Assembly (NCBI GenBank): GCA_026874595.1
Contig: CM049319.1
Location: forward strand, 14,103,601 to 14,167,600
DNA length: 64,000 nt
Direction of reading: 5' to 3'
From: Sipunculus nudus
Lineage: Eukaryota > Annelida > Sipuncula > Golfingiida > Sipunculidae
Positions 1 through 48,009 of this stretch are shown piece by piece. Every line of letters begins with the position of its first letter. The first letter of the stretch is position 1. The notes beneath the pieces are model-generated. The model saw only the letters and a program-made list of their open reading frames with translations, did no database searches and was not told the origin of the DNA. The position numbers and the translations under genes are program-made.

Positions 1-613
1 TATGCAGCAGTTACAGACAATCAGTCCCTATGATCATAGAAAGTATTGTGAAAATCCATCCAATGGTTCCTGAGAAATAAGCTTCTAAATGTTTTTTCTA
101 TAATCAGCTCTAAAACGTAGAAAAATAGGTCAAGGTCACCCATCTTTGAACTTGACCGAGATTTTGTCAATATACATCTTCACCAAAAAAATAAAATTCT
201 TACGGTGAATCCTTTTCGAGATATCCTGCTCACAAGCCCAAAGTTGAAAAATCCGATAAAAATTCATTAAAAATCAGAAATTGTAGGTGGCGCCACCAAA
301 CTTGTATAGCAGGTACAGACTATCAGTCCAAATAATCATAGTAAGTTTTGTGAAAATCCACCAAATGGTTCCTGAGTAATAAGCATCTAAGTGTTTTTCT
401 ATAATCAGCTCTAAAATGTAGAAAAATAGGTCAAGGTCACCCATCTTTGAACTTGACCGAGATTTTGTCGATATACATCTTTACCGAGGAAATAAAATTC
501 TGACGGTGAATCCTTTTCAAGATATCCCGCTCACAAGGTAAAAGTTAACGGACGCTGGACGGACAGCTTGGGTGACGACAATAGCCCATCAGCCTAAGGG
601 CTGAGGGCTAAAA
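1..613. repeat. Two tandem ~301-bp units ending in a hairpin tail
   Basis: Two similar units; for example the block beginning tcaaggtcacccatc recurs at about 131 and 432. The unit edge carries the palindrome ggtggcgccacc. The block ends with ggacgctggacggacagc and a hairpin at 582-610 (tagccc-tcagcc against ggctga-gggcta), followed by aaaa. This looks like a dispersed hairpin-terminated transposable element. Confidence 0.6.
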
Positions 614-660
614 AGGAAAAGAACTCTATGGTTATTATTTTATTCACGTTGGGTCAAGTG

Positions 661-905
661 ATTGCAAGTTTAAGACCGAGGCCACAATAAAGTCACATGA
701 CAGTATCACATGCGAGGACGTCAACCTTAACGGCAACGCATAACATGCATTCCTGTCAGACCAATGGACTTTACCATTACATTGATTGCAAGTTTAAGAC
801 CGAGGCCACAATAAAGTCACATGACAGTATCACATGCGAGGACTTCAACCTTAATGGCAACGCATAACATGCATTCCTGTCAGACCAATGGACTTTACCA
901 TTACA
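661..905. repeat. Tandem duplication of a 124-bp unit
   Basis: The unit starting attgcaagtttaagaccg occurs at 661 and 785 with only a few differences. Both contain cacatgcgaggac and end ggactttaccattacat. It lies beyond the 3' end of the ACAA2 coding region. No function is visible. Confidence 0.8.
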
Positions 906-1791
906 TCAAACAAGAATAACGTCAAAAAGCAAAATAAACATTTATTTTTAAATAACAAGATTACATCTGATGACATTACTGACACCTCACACGCATGTTA
1001 TATTTCATTAACAGTTCCATTCTGTATTTCCTCCTCATTGTTCTGTTACTCGATGGTATTTATAACAGAAGATAATTTATTCAATCTTCAAATAAATAAA
1101 CTTAGAAAATGATCCTGATTTCAGAAAAAGAATGTGATAATAAGAGAGAATCAGGAACACATCAGCCTCACTGTTATAGAAAGATCAGTCAAAGAGATAT
1201 GAAAATCACATGGATTTGAACTTAAAAAATGATTACATTAGTGCACAGGGGCATTAACAAGCAAATATACACACTACTGCTTTGATCCAAGTGAGTTTTG
1301 CATGTTTATTGTGTAACTTTTTTTAAGACTTAGAACATCTGAACCTTTTAAAATACTTCCCCAACTACTGTTTTGCTTCCAGTGTTCTGGAAACTGTTTT
1401 TGAATGAAAGTTTTTCATCATTTAGGAAGGATATGCCAATATTCATATCCTTTTTATTTGTGATGAAACTTTTTTCATATGATGAAGTCATTGTGAATAA
1501 ATCTTAATAAACCTTTTCACACGTTGGAATGAAAAGTGAAATTAATATTAGACACACCAGTCAGTGATGTGTTGAATGTATAACTCACAGCCAGGGAACT
1601 CTATTCATGAAAACATGTACTGTCTTAAAAACCTTGTTATAATACCTAAGTACCATTACTGGTATAACAGTATGCACATTTTTAGGCACATATGAATTAC
1701 ACAACATGTCATTGTAAATCACCTTAATAAGCTTATATTACAGTCATTTTCTCATTCTCTTGATTGTCTAAGTGTTGTAGAAATGTAGCCT
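906..1791. other. Downstream flank and probable 3' UTR of ACAA2
   Basis: AT-rich sequence without convincing coding potential. The part next to 1792 is presumably the 3' UTR of the thiolase. Nothing else is recognised. Confidence 0.4.
1453..1458 (-). terminator. Candidate poly(A) signal of the downstream ACAA2 gene
   Basis: AATAAA on the minus strand, 334 bp after the stop codon. A second one lies at 1305-1310. In AT-rich DNA such hexamers are common, so which one is used cannot be told. Confidence 0.3.
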
Positions 1792-20863
<19,072 letters not shown>

Positions 20864-20917
20864 GTTTCCGACTAGTGGAAGCGGCGATCTGATTCGAACG
20901 TCACTGAACAGTTTCGT

Positions 20918-20922
20918 CCAAT
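20918..20922 (+). promoter_or_regulatory. CCAAT box in the probable promoter of the downstream ACAA2 gene
   Basis: CCAAT on the plus strand (ATTGG when read in gene direction), 55 bp before the start codon. No TATA box is evident nearby. Weak, single-motif evidence. Confidence 0.2.
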
Positions 20923-22115
20923 GAGGAATGATGTCTCTTTCGCAATTTCAACTTCACTAGGGTTCGGGCCAGTGATCGACGACGTTTACTGATAATGCCA
21001 TCTGGAGGATGACTTTAGTACATTTCGGATATATATGTCGCTATTGAGGAAGGCTTCTTAAATTTAGCTTTACAATGTAAATGATATGTTAATAAAATGG
21101 AAAGAAAAAAAAAATGTTGTACGAGTGGCTCTTCATTTTAATCCATGATTAAAGATAGTCGTGCACTGAGAGAACATAATGTAAACGTCACTAAACATTG
21201 CCTATATGAACTTTAAATGTTTCAGAACTTCCTTATAAAATCGCAGCGATAAAAATGTGTGCATGTATGTTTCTTTGGGTTATATTTTTATTCTACATCG
21301 CATGATATGAAAATTTGTTATAAAAATCTATATATTTAGATTCTGTCTGTCTAGATGTCTGTCTGTCTGTCTGTCTCTCTCGTATGATGACACATGACTT
21401 GCATGCATACTGATTGATTAAATTATTGAGGTTATATATGCGTTCATCACCGTTCGTGTGTATTGGTTTGTGTGTTTGTTCAATACATAACTCTCGCAGG
21501 CATGAAAGGAATCTCATGAAATTTTCAGGGCAATTAGAGAGCGAGCCAATAAAGCTTCGATTAGATTTTGGTGTATGCGGAGACTCTACAACTATCATTA
21601 TACTGTCTTAATTTAGAAAACATCCTATTTATATGTGGTTTATTTAACGTTTTATGACATTTTATGTTTGTAAAAGTTTTAAAACTAAAGAAACATGAGT
21701 GAAGTAATTAAACATTTTGAAATATGGGCGGACCTCGTAACAAAATGCACTGGTATTTCACAATTTGTTTACTGAATTGACACGAATTTGAATCCAAATT
21801 CAAGTCGAGGAGGGTCGATTGAGTAAGTTCACGCTTTAATTAATGTATAATTTTACTTTGTGTAGCATTGACTCACAGACACTCGACATTACCAGTCAGT
21901 AATCGACTTTACCATACCTTTCCCCTTGTATAACCTTGACCAGCCGTCACTATTTGTAAACAACAACAACAACGAACAAAAACTCCAGCAGCCCATATAT
22001 TATGTTCGTCATTTAATATAATTTCGATATAAAACAATGCATCTGTCAACAACATATATAGGGTTTTCAAAATTGGGTGGCTTTCTGTATTTCCTATAAA
22101 ACCTCATTTTCCAAT

Positions 22116-22191
<76 letters not shown>

Positions 22192-22196
22192 TATAT
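22116..22196. repeat. (AT)n microsatellite
   Basis: About 40 AT units with two single interruptions, in the spacer between the thiolase genes. Confidence 0.9.
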
Positions 22197-22704
22197 TCAT
22201 TTTAGTTTGAGAAGTCTTGGTACCGGGATTGGTTATACTACAGTTATCCCCAGATGACGGTACCATCCAAGAACAAAACCCAGTCTCACTAGATAGTCAA
22301 TACTCAGAAACACAATACAAACATAAATTAGCCACTATAATTAAGAATTTTTCATGGCAACCGTCTATTAATATATATTTGTGTATTTTAGAAATTAGAA
22401 TACAATGCTTATCGTTATAGTAACCGACCAAATCTTGGTTATGTGTAAATAAATATATGCTATATGTGTTTTTTTTATATAATTTATAATAAATATATGC
22501 ACAAAAAATGTACGTGATTGAATTAATTAAGCATCCATTATGTCAGCAATAGGTTTGTGCCTGCTGTGTAAATAAGCTTGAAGAGGTCACTGAATGCGCC
22601 ATTTTGAGTGTCCCTTTTCCAAAAATATCGCATATAACATTCGCGCAAGTTTAATTAAGAAACAGTCCAACTGGAAGTCCAAGTTATGTCGTATACAACC
22701 ATGG

Positions 22705-38515
<15,811 letters not shown>

Positions 38516-38580
38516 GTTTAAACAATTATAAATTTACCGATGTCGGCAGAAAGCGCCCTGGTAAGGACAATAGGTTCTGA

Positions 38581-38593
38581 TGACCACTGACCT
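38581..38593 (-). promoter_or_regulatory. DR1-like nuclear receptor element upstream of ACAA2
   Basis: On the minus strand it reads AGGTCA, one spacer base G, TGGTCA: two half-sites in direct repeat with one-base spacing, 66-78 bp before the start codon. A third half-site of the form TGGTCA lies at 38603-38608, and a TATATATA stretch at 38624-38633. DR1 sites bind HNF4, RXR and PPAR-type receptors, which control beta-oxidation genes in other animals. Function here is inference; the motif is short and could occur by chance. Confidence 0.35.
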
Positions 38594-39230
38594 CTAGTCT
38601 CTTGACCACATGTGATGTTAAAAGTATATATACAATCTCTAACTTCAGTTTAGTATTGCTGCCATTTCTCACACTGTGATTTTACCTGCACTATGTATAA
38701 CTGTAAGATAAGGAATTATCTTATATCGTATCAGCATGCTTTCTAGTCCTCAGTGAGTCACCGGGAGAGATGTTTTACGCCCTTATCTTTGTAGATAGCA
38801 CCTTATCATTGTCAAGCAGTCTATGGTGCATTATTAAAACCTATGTTTTGCCTGAAGTGCCTATTCAACATTCGACATTTATTATTGTCGAATTAAAATT
38901 ATCCACATCATATAATGCAATCTTATATCCCGACAGTGGTTTCGTGTAACACGTACAGGCTTGTAGGGTCATATTTATTTTAAGAAAGTATCAGGAGTTG
39001 ATATGTTCAGTTATTTTAAATAAGAGTAAACATATGCACACATACATTTGTTCATGCGGTTTCACGTAGCAGTAGTATAGTTATTTACTAAAATAAGACT
39101 TACAAGTTACAGAAAGAAATCTATGGATTTTTAAATGCAAATTTAAATTACCTTATATTTTTACCTGATCATAAAACTTCTTTATGTTTACAAGAAAGAA
39201 ATCGTTGAAAGGTTAAACGTGTTTTATGAA

Positions 39231-39246
39231 GGGGGGGGGGGGGGGG

Positions 39247-39297
<51 letters not shown>
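39231..39297. repeat. Poly-G plus (AG)n purine tract
   Basis: Seventeen G followed by about 25 AG units: a pure homopurine stretch that could adopt triplex or quadruplex structure. Confidence 0.9.
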
Positions 39298-39298
<1 letters not shown>

Positions 39299-39457
39299 AC
39301 AGTGAAATCGGAGCCCATAATATTCGTGATTGAACCGTCAATATATGTGGCGCCATCTGTCAACGGAGAAAGAAATAATACATTTCTTTTAAAAAATTAT
39401 CTGGAGGAGCAAAATCTGCAACCCCGTTGACTACAGTTTTGATTATTTTTTTTTACC

Positions 39458-39461
<4 letters not shown>

Positions 39462-39512
<51 letters not shown>
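39462..39512. repeat. (AG)n microsatellite
   Basis: About 25 GA units with a single interruption. Confidence 0.9.
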
Positions 39513-40727
39513 CAGCCACGGTCTCAATTATAACATTCCTAGAAGACTACCGCCAGAGCAGCACAGTTTCTTTATATTTTTATAAAGACTGCCAGTGATA
39601 TAACTGACTTCAAAAGTAAGCGCACCAGATTGGTTTTCGAAGTCGAGAGAGAAGTATTTCTAGGATAAAATCTCGATGGTTGTACTGCAGGTCAGCTCTG
39701 CCCGCCAGAAGACCCAGTCATGTCACAACTGTGAGTGCAACTGTCCATTTGAAAATTTGAACTGAATGTTTCCCCTAACACCAGTGAATGACCAGGATAA
39801 ATAAATTGCAGTATCTCACAAGTGTAAAGAATCTTTTAATTCAAAACAAAATTTCTGGATCTAGATTATGATTCAGGCCTACCTCTTATATTCACTGGGA
39901 TTCTTCCGTTTGAAATATCTTAACTCTGTACAAAACTTTATCGAACTAACTTCTGTCTGCAAAGTTGTTTACATACAGGCAAGCAAACCAACAAACCATC
40001 CGACAAAAACAATTACCTCTGCAAGCAAATATAAAAATGAAAACAAGTCGATTACGTTGGATTCTGCTATAAAGAATAAATATATAGAATATTAATGCAG
40101 GGGGATTCTATGTTGTCATCTTAGTCGTTAAACCATTTGCACGAGTCCTAACTTTACGTTCAAGTCAGTAAGTCCACTTATTTAAAAAAATTGTCTTATG
40201 AGTGTCCCGCCCTTGACCTAACATCCCAACTATTCCCATCACGTTCATCCTAGTATTTTTTTTTTAGATAAAAAAGTAAACACGAAACATCAGCATTCTG
40301 ACTGTGCTAAAACAAGGTTTATCATTTATGATAAGAGATGATGTAAACAGGTATTTTCATTCTTGCTCTTTGAGATAAGTCAAGGCTTACGTCACGTGGT
40401 ATATGGATTGGGCAGACAAGTGCTCTGATAACGTTTTCTTCAAGTTACAGGCCTTGTCTGCCTGTATGTTTTGTTTCGTGTATGTATATAAGGATGTATT
40501 CGTATGCATGTATGCGTGTATGCATGTGTGTAAATATGTATATGTTTGTATGTATATGTATGTCCTGAGCTGTAACTCAAAATCTTCAGCATTTTTTCGG
40601 AATTCCATTTGAATATTTACCAAAGGCTTGCCTTGCTATTTTCAAGGTTATACAATTTTAATAGTAGTTCACTCTCTACTCCACAGGTGGCAGCAGGGGA
40701 AGGTCTACATTTTCTGACTGTCTTATT

Positions 40728-40900
40728 TTCCCTCCGCCAGGTGGCGAGAGGTATTTTCATTGACCCTTTGATTGTCTGTCAGTGAAATGTACTGGACAGG
40801 TTTTGTTGAAATTTTATGGCAGCCTAAGATAAAATCCAAGGAACAATCCAAAAAATTTTGGTTATAATCTAATGAACCATATTTTTTTAATACTTGAAGG
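40728..40900 (+). repeat. 5' fragment of a ctccgcc dispersed repeat
   Basis: Starts cctccgccaggtggcgagag and matches 52203-52370 (cctccgccaagtggcgagag), and more weakly the fuller element at 58620-58924. Confidence 0.5.
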
Positions 40901-42417
40901 ACCCTCAAAGATGTTTCATTTTGACATAGGGCTATTTCTTTATAAAAGGGCTATTGATATTTGGTATTTTGGAGCTTTATTCTGGAGGTGACCTGGGATA
41001 GGGGCGTTGAATCATGACAGTAGTGTATACATTACAGCATCAAGATCCATGGCGGGGGTTTGATGTCTGATGTTAAATTTACTTTCACTACAGTGATTGC
41101 GGACGAACGTTTAGGGGTTGGGAGAGGTTGATTGTTTCTCAGGAAACCAAACCCTCTTCATTTTTTCTCAGCTGTTTGAAAATTTTTCATCTTTCTTAGT
41201 TTGGTGTAGTTCATACTGTTGTTCATATATCAACCCACACTTAGAATTTAATTAAATTTTCTTTTAGAGAGTAATGACTAAAATCACTGTCATGTGAAAA
41301 AAAAAAATCATATTTCTAAAAACTTCTTCTCTCATGCTGATCCTTGTATTGCACGGTCATTCTCCACTTACGGCGACACCTTGTGTCGGTCAGGGTATTT
41401 ACTTGCCTTGGTGCAAGGCTGAGAATTATAGACCAGGGGACCCGGGTTCCATGCTCATTTCAGTTATGAACCCATAACAAGGTATTAACAAGTTTCTGAA
41501 TTTACAAGTTCCTGTCATCAGGCTTAGCTGTTGTTAAAGAATCGCGGCCATTCCTTTAAACTAACCAGCGGTATACCCATAATATAACGACTTACGACCT
41601 GTGACATCAGATTTTCAGTTTGTATGCAATATGGCGACCCCCACAAGTAGGAAATAGAGAAATAAACCGGTCAATGTTGGATGAGGCCGCGGTGACAGCG
41701 TCTAGACGAATATCTGTTTAACTTGAGAGTTTTATGGCAAGAGGAAGTGTATCGGCAAAGTTTAATGCGGAATAATACTTTTTGGACCACGCCCAAATCC
41801 TCAAATTACATTAGGATGACAAAGCTCAGTGAATGAATAAAGAGAATCTCGAGCGAAGTTGGTTTACCTTCAAATCAATTACAAGTCACGTCGTGATGGT
41901 ACAGACAAGATGAGAATTTTTCAACAATATTGATTTATTGATGATTATATCTATATTCAACAACATTTTTTAGGGTGCCTTTCCATGCAAGGGGTCCAGC
42001 AAAGGGAATATCAAACTAATGTATTATAATTATCCTCTTCCATACTGGCGGGACCCACAAGGAATTTTGAACTCGAGCAATGACCTTTTTTTGTGGCTGC
42101 TACATATGATACATCAATTTTGTGCCCTTGCATCCAGGCGAGAATTTTTCTGTAGTCAAAGTCTAATGGCAAGGGGAGCCTGCCCCTTATCATCAAACTC
42201 TTCTTTTCCTGTGGCTCTCTCCGTGTCAGTTAATTAACAGATATCTGCTTATATCTATACACTTGATATAATCAGATTAGTTTGAGTTTGATTCTTCAAT
42301 TCAGTGGAAGTGTGAAATATGGTAAGCCGACACTTGTTCAAGTGTCAGAGGCGTCAGTTATTTTCAGGGGAAAGTGGATGACTCTCAGGGTGGGGAGATG
42401 GCTATATATATGGCTAG

Positions 42418-42420
<3 letters not shown>
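40901..42420. other. Intergenic sequence, no gene seen
   Basis: Short open frames only, none with recognisable domains or splice context. A bcttg-like pol III B box (gacccgggttccatgc) near 41448 may be SINE debris, but no A box was found. Confidence 0.4.

Positions 42421-42462
<42 letters not shown>
42421..42462. repeat. (TA)n microsatellite
   Basis: About 20 TA units. Confidence 0.9.
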
Positions 42463-42466
<4 letters not shown>

Positions 42467-42814
42467 TTTCATTGTCTGTGCGACACATTTCAAATATATA
42501 CCAGTTAAGTATTAGGTTTACAAAATAAGGTATATGTTTATTCTAAACCATTTAAGATATAATTATTTAAGAGTAAGCTCAGAAATGGGACCATAGTTTA
42601 TTATTCTAATAACCAATATATTTCATTTCCAATCAATAGATATTATTCTTTCAATATCAAGTGGAGGGGGGGGGGGGATGATTACATGGACCATCCCCCC
42701 CTGGTTAAAATGGGGGAGGAGGGATATATATACCCCCCCCCCCGCCATATTGACGCCTATGTCTTTTGTAGCTTTTGAAATATGTAAGCTTTGTGGAACC
42801 TGATCTACATTGCA

Positions 42815-43001
42815 GTCACAGGCATCAATAGTCATTTACATGTAAAAAATGGGTGATATAAGGGGCCGTAACCATGTAAACATAGTATAAATATATAAAT
42901 ATAGTACAGATATAATATAGTATAGATCTACTATGTTTACATGTTTACGCCCCCATATATCACCGATTGTTTACATGTAATTGATAACGAACGCCTGTGA
43001 T
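42815..43001. mobile_element. Foldback palindrome, ~73-bp arms
   Basis: The left arm 42815-42887 (gtcacaggc to catagta) is inverted at 42929-43001 (tactatg to gcctgtgat) with about 40 bp between. Such a short near-perfect palindrome is probably a foldback MITE. Confidence 0.65.
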
Positions 43002-44937
43002 AGCAGTAGAGACATTTAACAAAACGTTTTAAATCCACTTAAGTCATGCTAATTGTCATGCTTATTACATACATGTCAAATGTAAACCAGTAATAACAGG
43101 TTATCTCTACCCAAGAATGTGTTGATGAACAGTACAGAGGAACAAGGTTTAAGGTACAATGCTTTGAAAATAATTTGAAAGTAATTCAAAGTAATTGAAA
43201 TTACATATCTTATTTTATCCTAGTAATCATTACAATTACTTGTAATTTAATGCTGTCAATTTAAAAAGTACACTAATTTCCTTGAAAATTTCTTATTAAT
43301 TACAGATAATTACAATTACTCATTACAGTTTCCCCAACCCTGTAAAGTCCAGCTGAAATTTTTCAGTCCTCTGTAACGAAAATTACACCAAGGAAAAAAT
43401 TAATAACTTTAGGTCTGTAGGCGTGTACCCTGAATTATTAATGTTGCCAGCAGACATACTAAAACAAACCAAAGGTGTCCGGCCATCCCTGTCAGAGTCT
43501 TCAAAATGAGAACAATTCATTAGAACCTATATGAGTCAATAGTTTCAGAACTATCCAGGGTTTGAACTAAGGCTTAAGTGCTGTTTAATTTTTCCTGGTC
43601 TGAGAACCCTTCAACTTTTAAATTCTTTACGTTAAATTGAAATTTTAAAAATAATTTCCACTCGGCCGGTTTTGGTTGTAGTCCATCCCACCAAAGGGCC
43701 CTCAGAAACCGATGGCGCCCCCTGGCGGAATGGGTTATAAATGCTTTTAGAACATGTCAAAGGGAAAACGACATGATCATCGATAAAAAAAATATACCTT
43801 AGACTGGTTCCCTGCTATCAATAAATGTATATGCACTATATAATATACATATATATCTATCTATATATATATGCACAGTAATACAGAGTACAGTAGCTAT
43901 TTTTGTTATTATTATTGTTATTATTATTATTTTTATTATTAGTAGTGGTAGTAGTAGAGGTAGTAGTAGTAGTAGTAGTAGTAGTAGCAGTAGTAGTGGA
44001 AGTAGCTACATTTGATTTCTGTAAGCTATATATTGACATCCGGCAATTTTCGAATCAATATGGTTTCATAAGCCGGAATAATAATATGATAATATGATTG
44101 ATCTAAAGTGACCTTTGAACACAAGATCTTAATCTACTTCTCCAAATAGGATCACATTAATACGCAGCAATCGTGACATGATGAGGTGAACAAGATAGTG
44201 TGTGATAGTGTCAGACATCGTGACATTTTAATAGTGAAACTGAGGATGTGTGAAGACAAAGGGGCGTGGCCATATTATCCGGGGGAAAATCAATGGAAGA
44301 TTTTGAAATCCATTACACCTGTCCAATATAATATCACCTTATATAAGTGACTCCGGCTTATGGTTCGTTAAAACGCAAAGTTACCCTTGTGGAAGTGTCA
44401 AGCGGCTTAGCGACATCCAAACGTATTATTTAACATCTGTACCGCTGTTTCAGAGACAATGTACGTACGTCAGACGTGTCAGTTATCTAGTGCCAAGAGC
44501 TGCAAATATATTCCAGATGATTCCCATGTTTCATCGTAACAGGCAGACGGCGTAGGTTTAATTTTAACTATCTTATCCGGCCCGTTCATTATTTGCACTG
44601 GAAGACCAGTTGAGTTTCGTCCCAAATAGACGGACGGTGGTTTTATATGACTAAGACTGGCTAATCTATTTTAATATAAATAGATAACACAGCAACACAT
44701 CCGTGAAAAGTGAACATTTTGTTGCGTAGGCCATAGAGATATATAGAAATAACATTCCTAAAGATAATTTGAAAATTAATACGAAACAGACTAGAACAGG
44801 GTTTATTTCAAACAATTTTTTTCCATATATTTTATCAATATAATAAAATTGTTTGTCAATGCTCTCGGAAGAACTGAACATTTTGTGATGTCGGACTCTA
44901 TGAGAGGGCCCCGGGTCCGGATTCAGAGAAGCGAATA
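43002..44937. other. Intergenic sequence with a trinucleotide tract
   Basis: Contains a TTA/GTA trinucleotide tract at about 43903-44000, which gives artefactual poly-Leu or poly-Val frames. Nothing else is recognised. Confidence 0.5.
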
Positions 44938-45267
44938 GGGTACCTTTGAATAAGATTATTGTTACTTACGGTACCTCCGCACTTGCTTATCAGCGCCATC
45001 TAGTATTCAAACTTTGAACGATTTAGAAGTTTAAGATATCTATCTTTTTCGATTAAATGTTAACTTTAATCATATGTTAAGTCAATGTAGTGAAACTTTA
45101 TGTATTCCTTTTAGCGATCCACTCAAATGTATAATAATAAACAAAGGAATTAGCCAGTTTTAATGCCTTTATCAAAAGTTACGTGTTTCACTAAATGAAC
45201 ACAAGATGGCACTGATAAGCAAAAGCGGGAGTACCGTAAATAACAATTACCTTGTTCAAAGGTACCC
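44938..45267 (-). mobile_element. Foldback MITE gggtacctttgaa, uninterrupted copy
   Basis: 330 bp with terminal inverted repeats of about 70 bp: left gggtacctttgaataag through ttgcttatcagcgccatct, right its inverse ending caaaggtaccc. It is the reverse complement, along its whole length, of the outer element at 52745-53616 once that element's internal insertion is ignored. Confidence 0.8.
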
Positions 45268-45639
45268 AATTAGACTGCTGTCTACATTGTTACACACTTG
45301 TAGTTACCGTCAGGTGGCGCTGCAATTTTGCCCCTCGGGGTAAAAAAATTAAGTGAAATTCCGGATTTAGGTAAAAGTATTGGAAATGTCCCCCTATTGA
45401 CAAACTTTGCATTATTCCCGACAGTTAAAGACCAAAACGTGCATATCCGTGGAGTGGACACAGCTAGAGGAGAATTTTAATATAGAATAGCAGGGCATTG
45501 ATTTGGTATATGAATGGTAGAAGACTAATTTGTTTAGCTAGGTCTATGGCAGACTACTTATTTGGTTCGTATTGTAGACAACTGGCCAGGAATTTTGATA
45601 GCAGACGAATTCCTTGGTTCGTTATACCATATAAAAATA

Positions 45640-45940
45640 GATGATTCGTTTTTTTATAGCAGACGACTTGTTTCATGAATGAAAGACGCCAAATTCGTTC
45701 AGTATAATAAATGGACTACTATTGGGTTAGGGGGTTAATTCCCTTGTGTATAGGATATCCCTGTCATTACTCAAGAACTAATTAAAACGTTAGACAGAAC
45801 AGACGATTCGTTTTTTTTATAGCAGACGACTTATTTTATTAATGAATGACGACAAAATTTGTTCAGTATAATAAATCGGACTTCTATTTGGTTAGGGGGT
45901 TAATTCTCTTGAGTATAGGATATCTCCGTCACTACTACAT
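45640..45940 (+). repeat. Tandem duplication of ~160 bp
   Basis: tatagcagacgactt through ggttagggggttaattc occurs at about 45655-45745 and again at 45815-45905. Further tatagcagacga motifs lie at 47280-47310. Confidence 0.65.
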
Positions 45941-46079
45941 TTATTGTATCCCAAGACAAAGTCGGGAGATACTATGTTTTCATACCGGTCCCGCCGCCGC
46001 CGCCCATAAATCTTGTTTGCGCGATAACTAAAAAAAAAAACGGATCTTTTCCAAACTTGGTATATGTATGGATATGGGC

Positions 46080-47125
46080 GAGAGGACAACGTCTATTTTA
46101 AATGATGTCATGACCTTTACTTGGAGAGTGTCCTTGACCTTGAATAGGTCCAATTTTGGGTAAAATCATACAAAATCATTAATATCTCAATAAGGGATGC
46201 ATGGGTTGGTCCAAAAATCAACTTGACCGAAGATCTTGGATAGTGTTGTCATGTACCGGAAACTGGTGGCGCCACCTATTATTTTTTACTTGTTTTCGTG
46301 CCGTTTAATACCCCCATCATTACCACTTAACAGTACTGTGAGCATTATAAGTCAAAAACTAATGGACAGATTTTTTTTTATATTATGCATATACATTGAT
46401 ATGGGTTATTGGATGATGTTTATTTAAATTGGGGTCATGACCTTTCCTATGAGGGTGGCCTTGACCTTGAATATTGCCATATATGGTGAAAATCACACAA
46501 AATCCATTAATATATCAATAAGGGATGCATGGATTGGTCCAAAAATCAACTTGACAGAAGATCTTGGATAGTATTGTTATGTACCAGAAACTGGTGGCGC
46601 CACCTGCTATTCTTTTACTTGTTTTCGTGCCGTTTAATACCCCCATCATTGCCACTTAACATTACTGTGAGCATTATAAGTCAAAAACTAATAGACAGAT
46701 TTCTTTCATATTATGCGTATACATAGACATATGGGTTTATGGGATGATGTATATATAAATAGGGGTTATGACCTTTCCTATTAGAGTGGCCTTGACCTTG
46801 AATATTGCCATATATGGTGAAAATCACACAAAATCATTAATATCTTGATAAGGGATGCATGGATTGGTCCAAAAATCATTTTGACCGAAGTTCTTGGATA
46901 GTGTTGTCATGTACCGGAAACTGGTAGCGCCACCTGTTATTCTTTACTTGTTTTTGTGCCGTTTAATACCCCATCATTGCTACTTTACAGTACTGTGAGC
47001 ATTATAAGTCAAAAACTAATGGACAGATTTCTTTCATATTATGCATATACATATAGACATGGATGAGGGGATGATAAATATTGAAATTGGGGTCATGACC
47101 TTTTCTTTGAGAGTGACCTTTTTCT
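46080..47125 (+). repeat. Three tandem ~329-bp units
   Basis: The anchor taagggatgcatg recurs at 46191, 46519 and 46849. Each unit has ccttgaccttgaat, the palindromic ctggtggcgccacct block (the third unit reads ctggtagcgcc) and a gtgccgtttaatac block. It resembles the ~301-bp repeats at 1-560 in style (gtggcgccac, tcaaggtca). Confidence 0.75.
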
Positions 47126-48009
47126 ATGAGAGTGGTCTGATATTAATTGTTGCTGAAGATGGGGGCCTATTCGTAAAGGGGATTAACTCTCCGGGGATAC
47201 TATGGCACCTGCGGTGCCTAGAAATATCTAGTTTTATTTTATTTTTACAGAGGATGGAGTTATTTAATTCGTCATTCGTTATAGCAGACGAATTATTTGT
47301 TATAGCAGACGATATATTTGGTTTCTAAGGCCAATAAAAAAGGTATGGTTCTCAGGCACTTTTTTTTCAGAAATCAGTGCGGGCGGGCGATATTTTATTT
47401 TTTAACCTTTATTTTGCAGGTTTCGATAAAAATGTCATATGATCAGGGAAAAGCATGAAAATAACAAAAATTTTATGCATAACAGGTAAAAGCACTACAT
47501 AACAAAGGAAATCTTATCAAAATTGTATTATTTGATCTTCTTGAAAGATGAAATTCAAAATAAAAATGTTTGATGCGGGGAGGGGGGATTAAAATTGACG
47601 CGGGCGGTGAATGAGAATCATACTTTTTTTTGTCTCAGATATAAGATACTTTTAGCCCTTGCTTTTACAACTATGCTTTTGACTATAGTAACATGATACA
47701 CGTGATACCAAGTCTTACCTATTACACCATTATAAGTTTTGACTTGAGGCATATATAAGTTTGATATAGTATCATATATTTGTTAGGTATGTTCATTTAA
47801 ATACATGTACGGTGCGAGATGCATTCCTGTTTTTCCAATGGTAAAGTTCTTTGTTGAACTTTTATCAAACAAAACTAACTCAAACCGTTAATAGTTATTT
47901 TTGCAACCATCATGTTAAGTTAAGAAACGTATATTTGGCATTCTGAGGTGACAGTACTGAGAGCAACATTTAACTCTGCGCTCCTAAAATATAACAATAT
48001 AATTTTCAG
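47126..48009. other. Intergenic sequence, nothing recognised
   Basis: AT-rich, with no exon-like or repeat structure that I can support. Confidence 0.4.

Larger units (their letters stand above)
20864..22704. other. Spacer between the two ACAA2 genes
   Basis: It holds the putative promoter of the downstream gene (just above 20863) and the 3' flank of the upstream one. The segment 21340-21610 (gtctgtctgtctg run, then ctctcgcaggcatgaaagg and gaaattttcagggc) is related to 34236-34420 and is a dispersed repeat. A TA microsatellite is at 22116-22196. No gene. Confidence 0.6.
38516..40720. other. Upstream flank of ACAA2, no gene seen
   Basis: It contains the putative promoter next to 38515. There is also a run of 17 G at 39231-39247 continuing into (AG)n to 39297, and a second (AG)n at 39462-39512. 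Otherwise AT-rich sequence with no recognisable exon. Confidence 0.5.
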
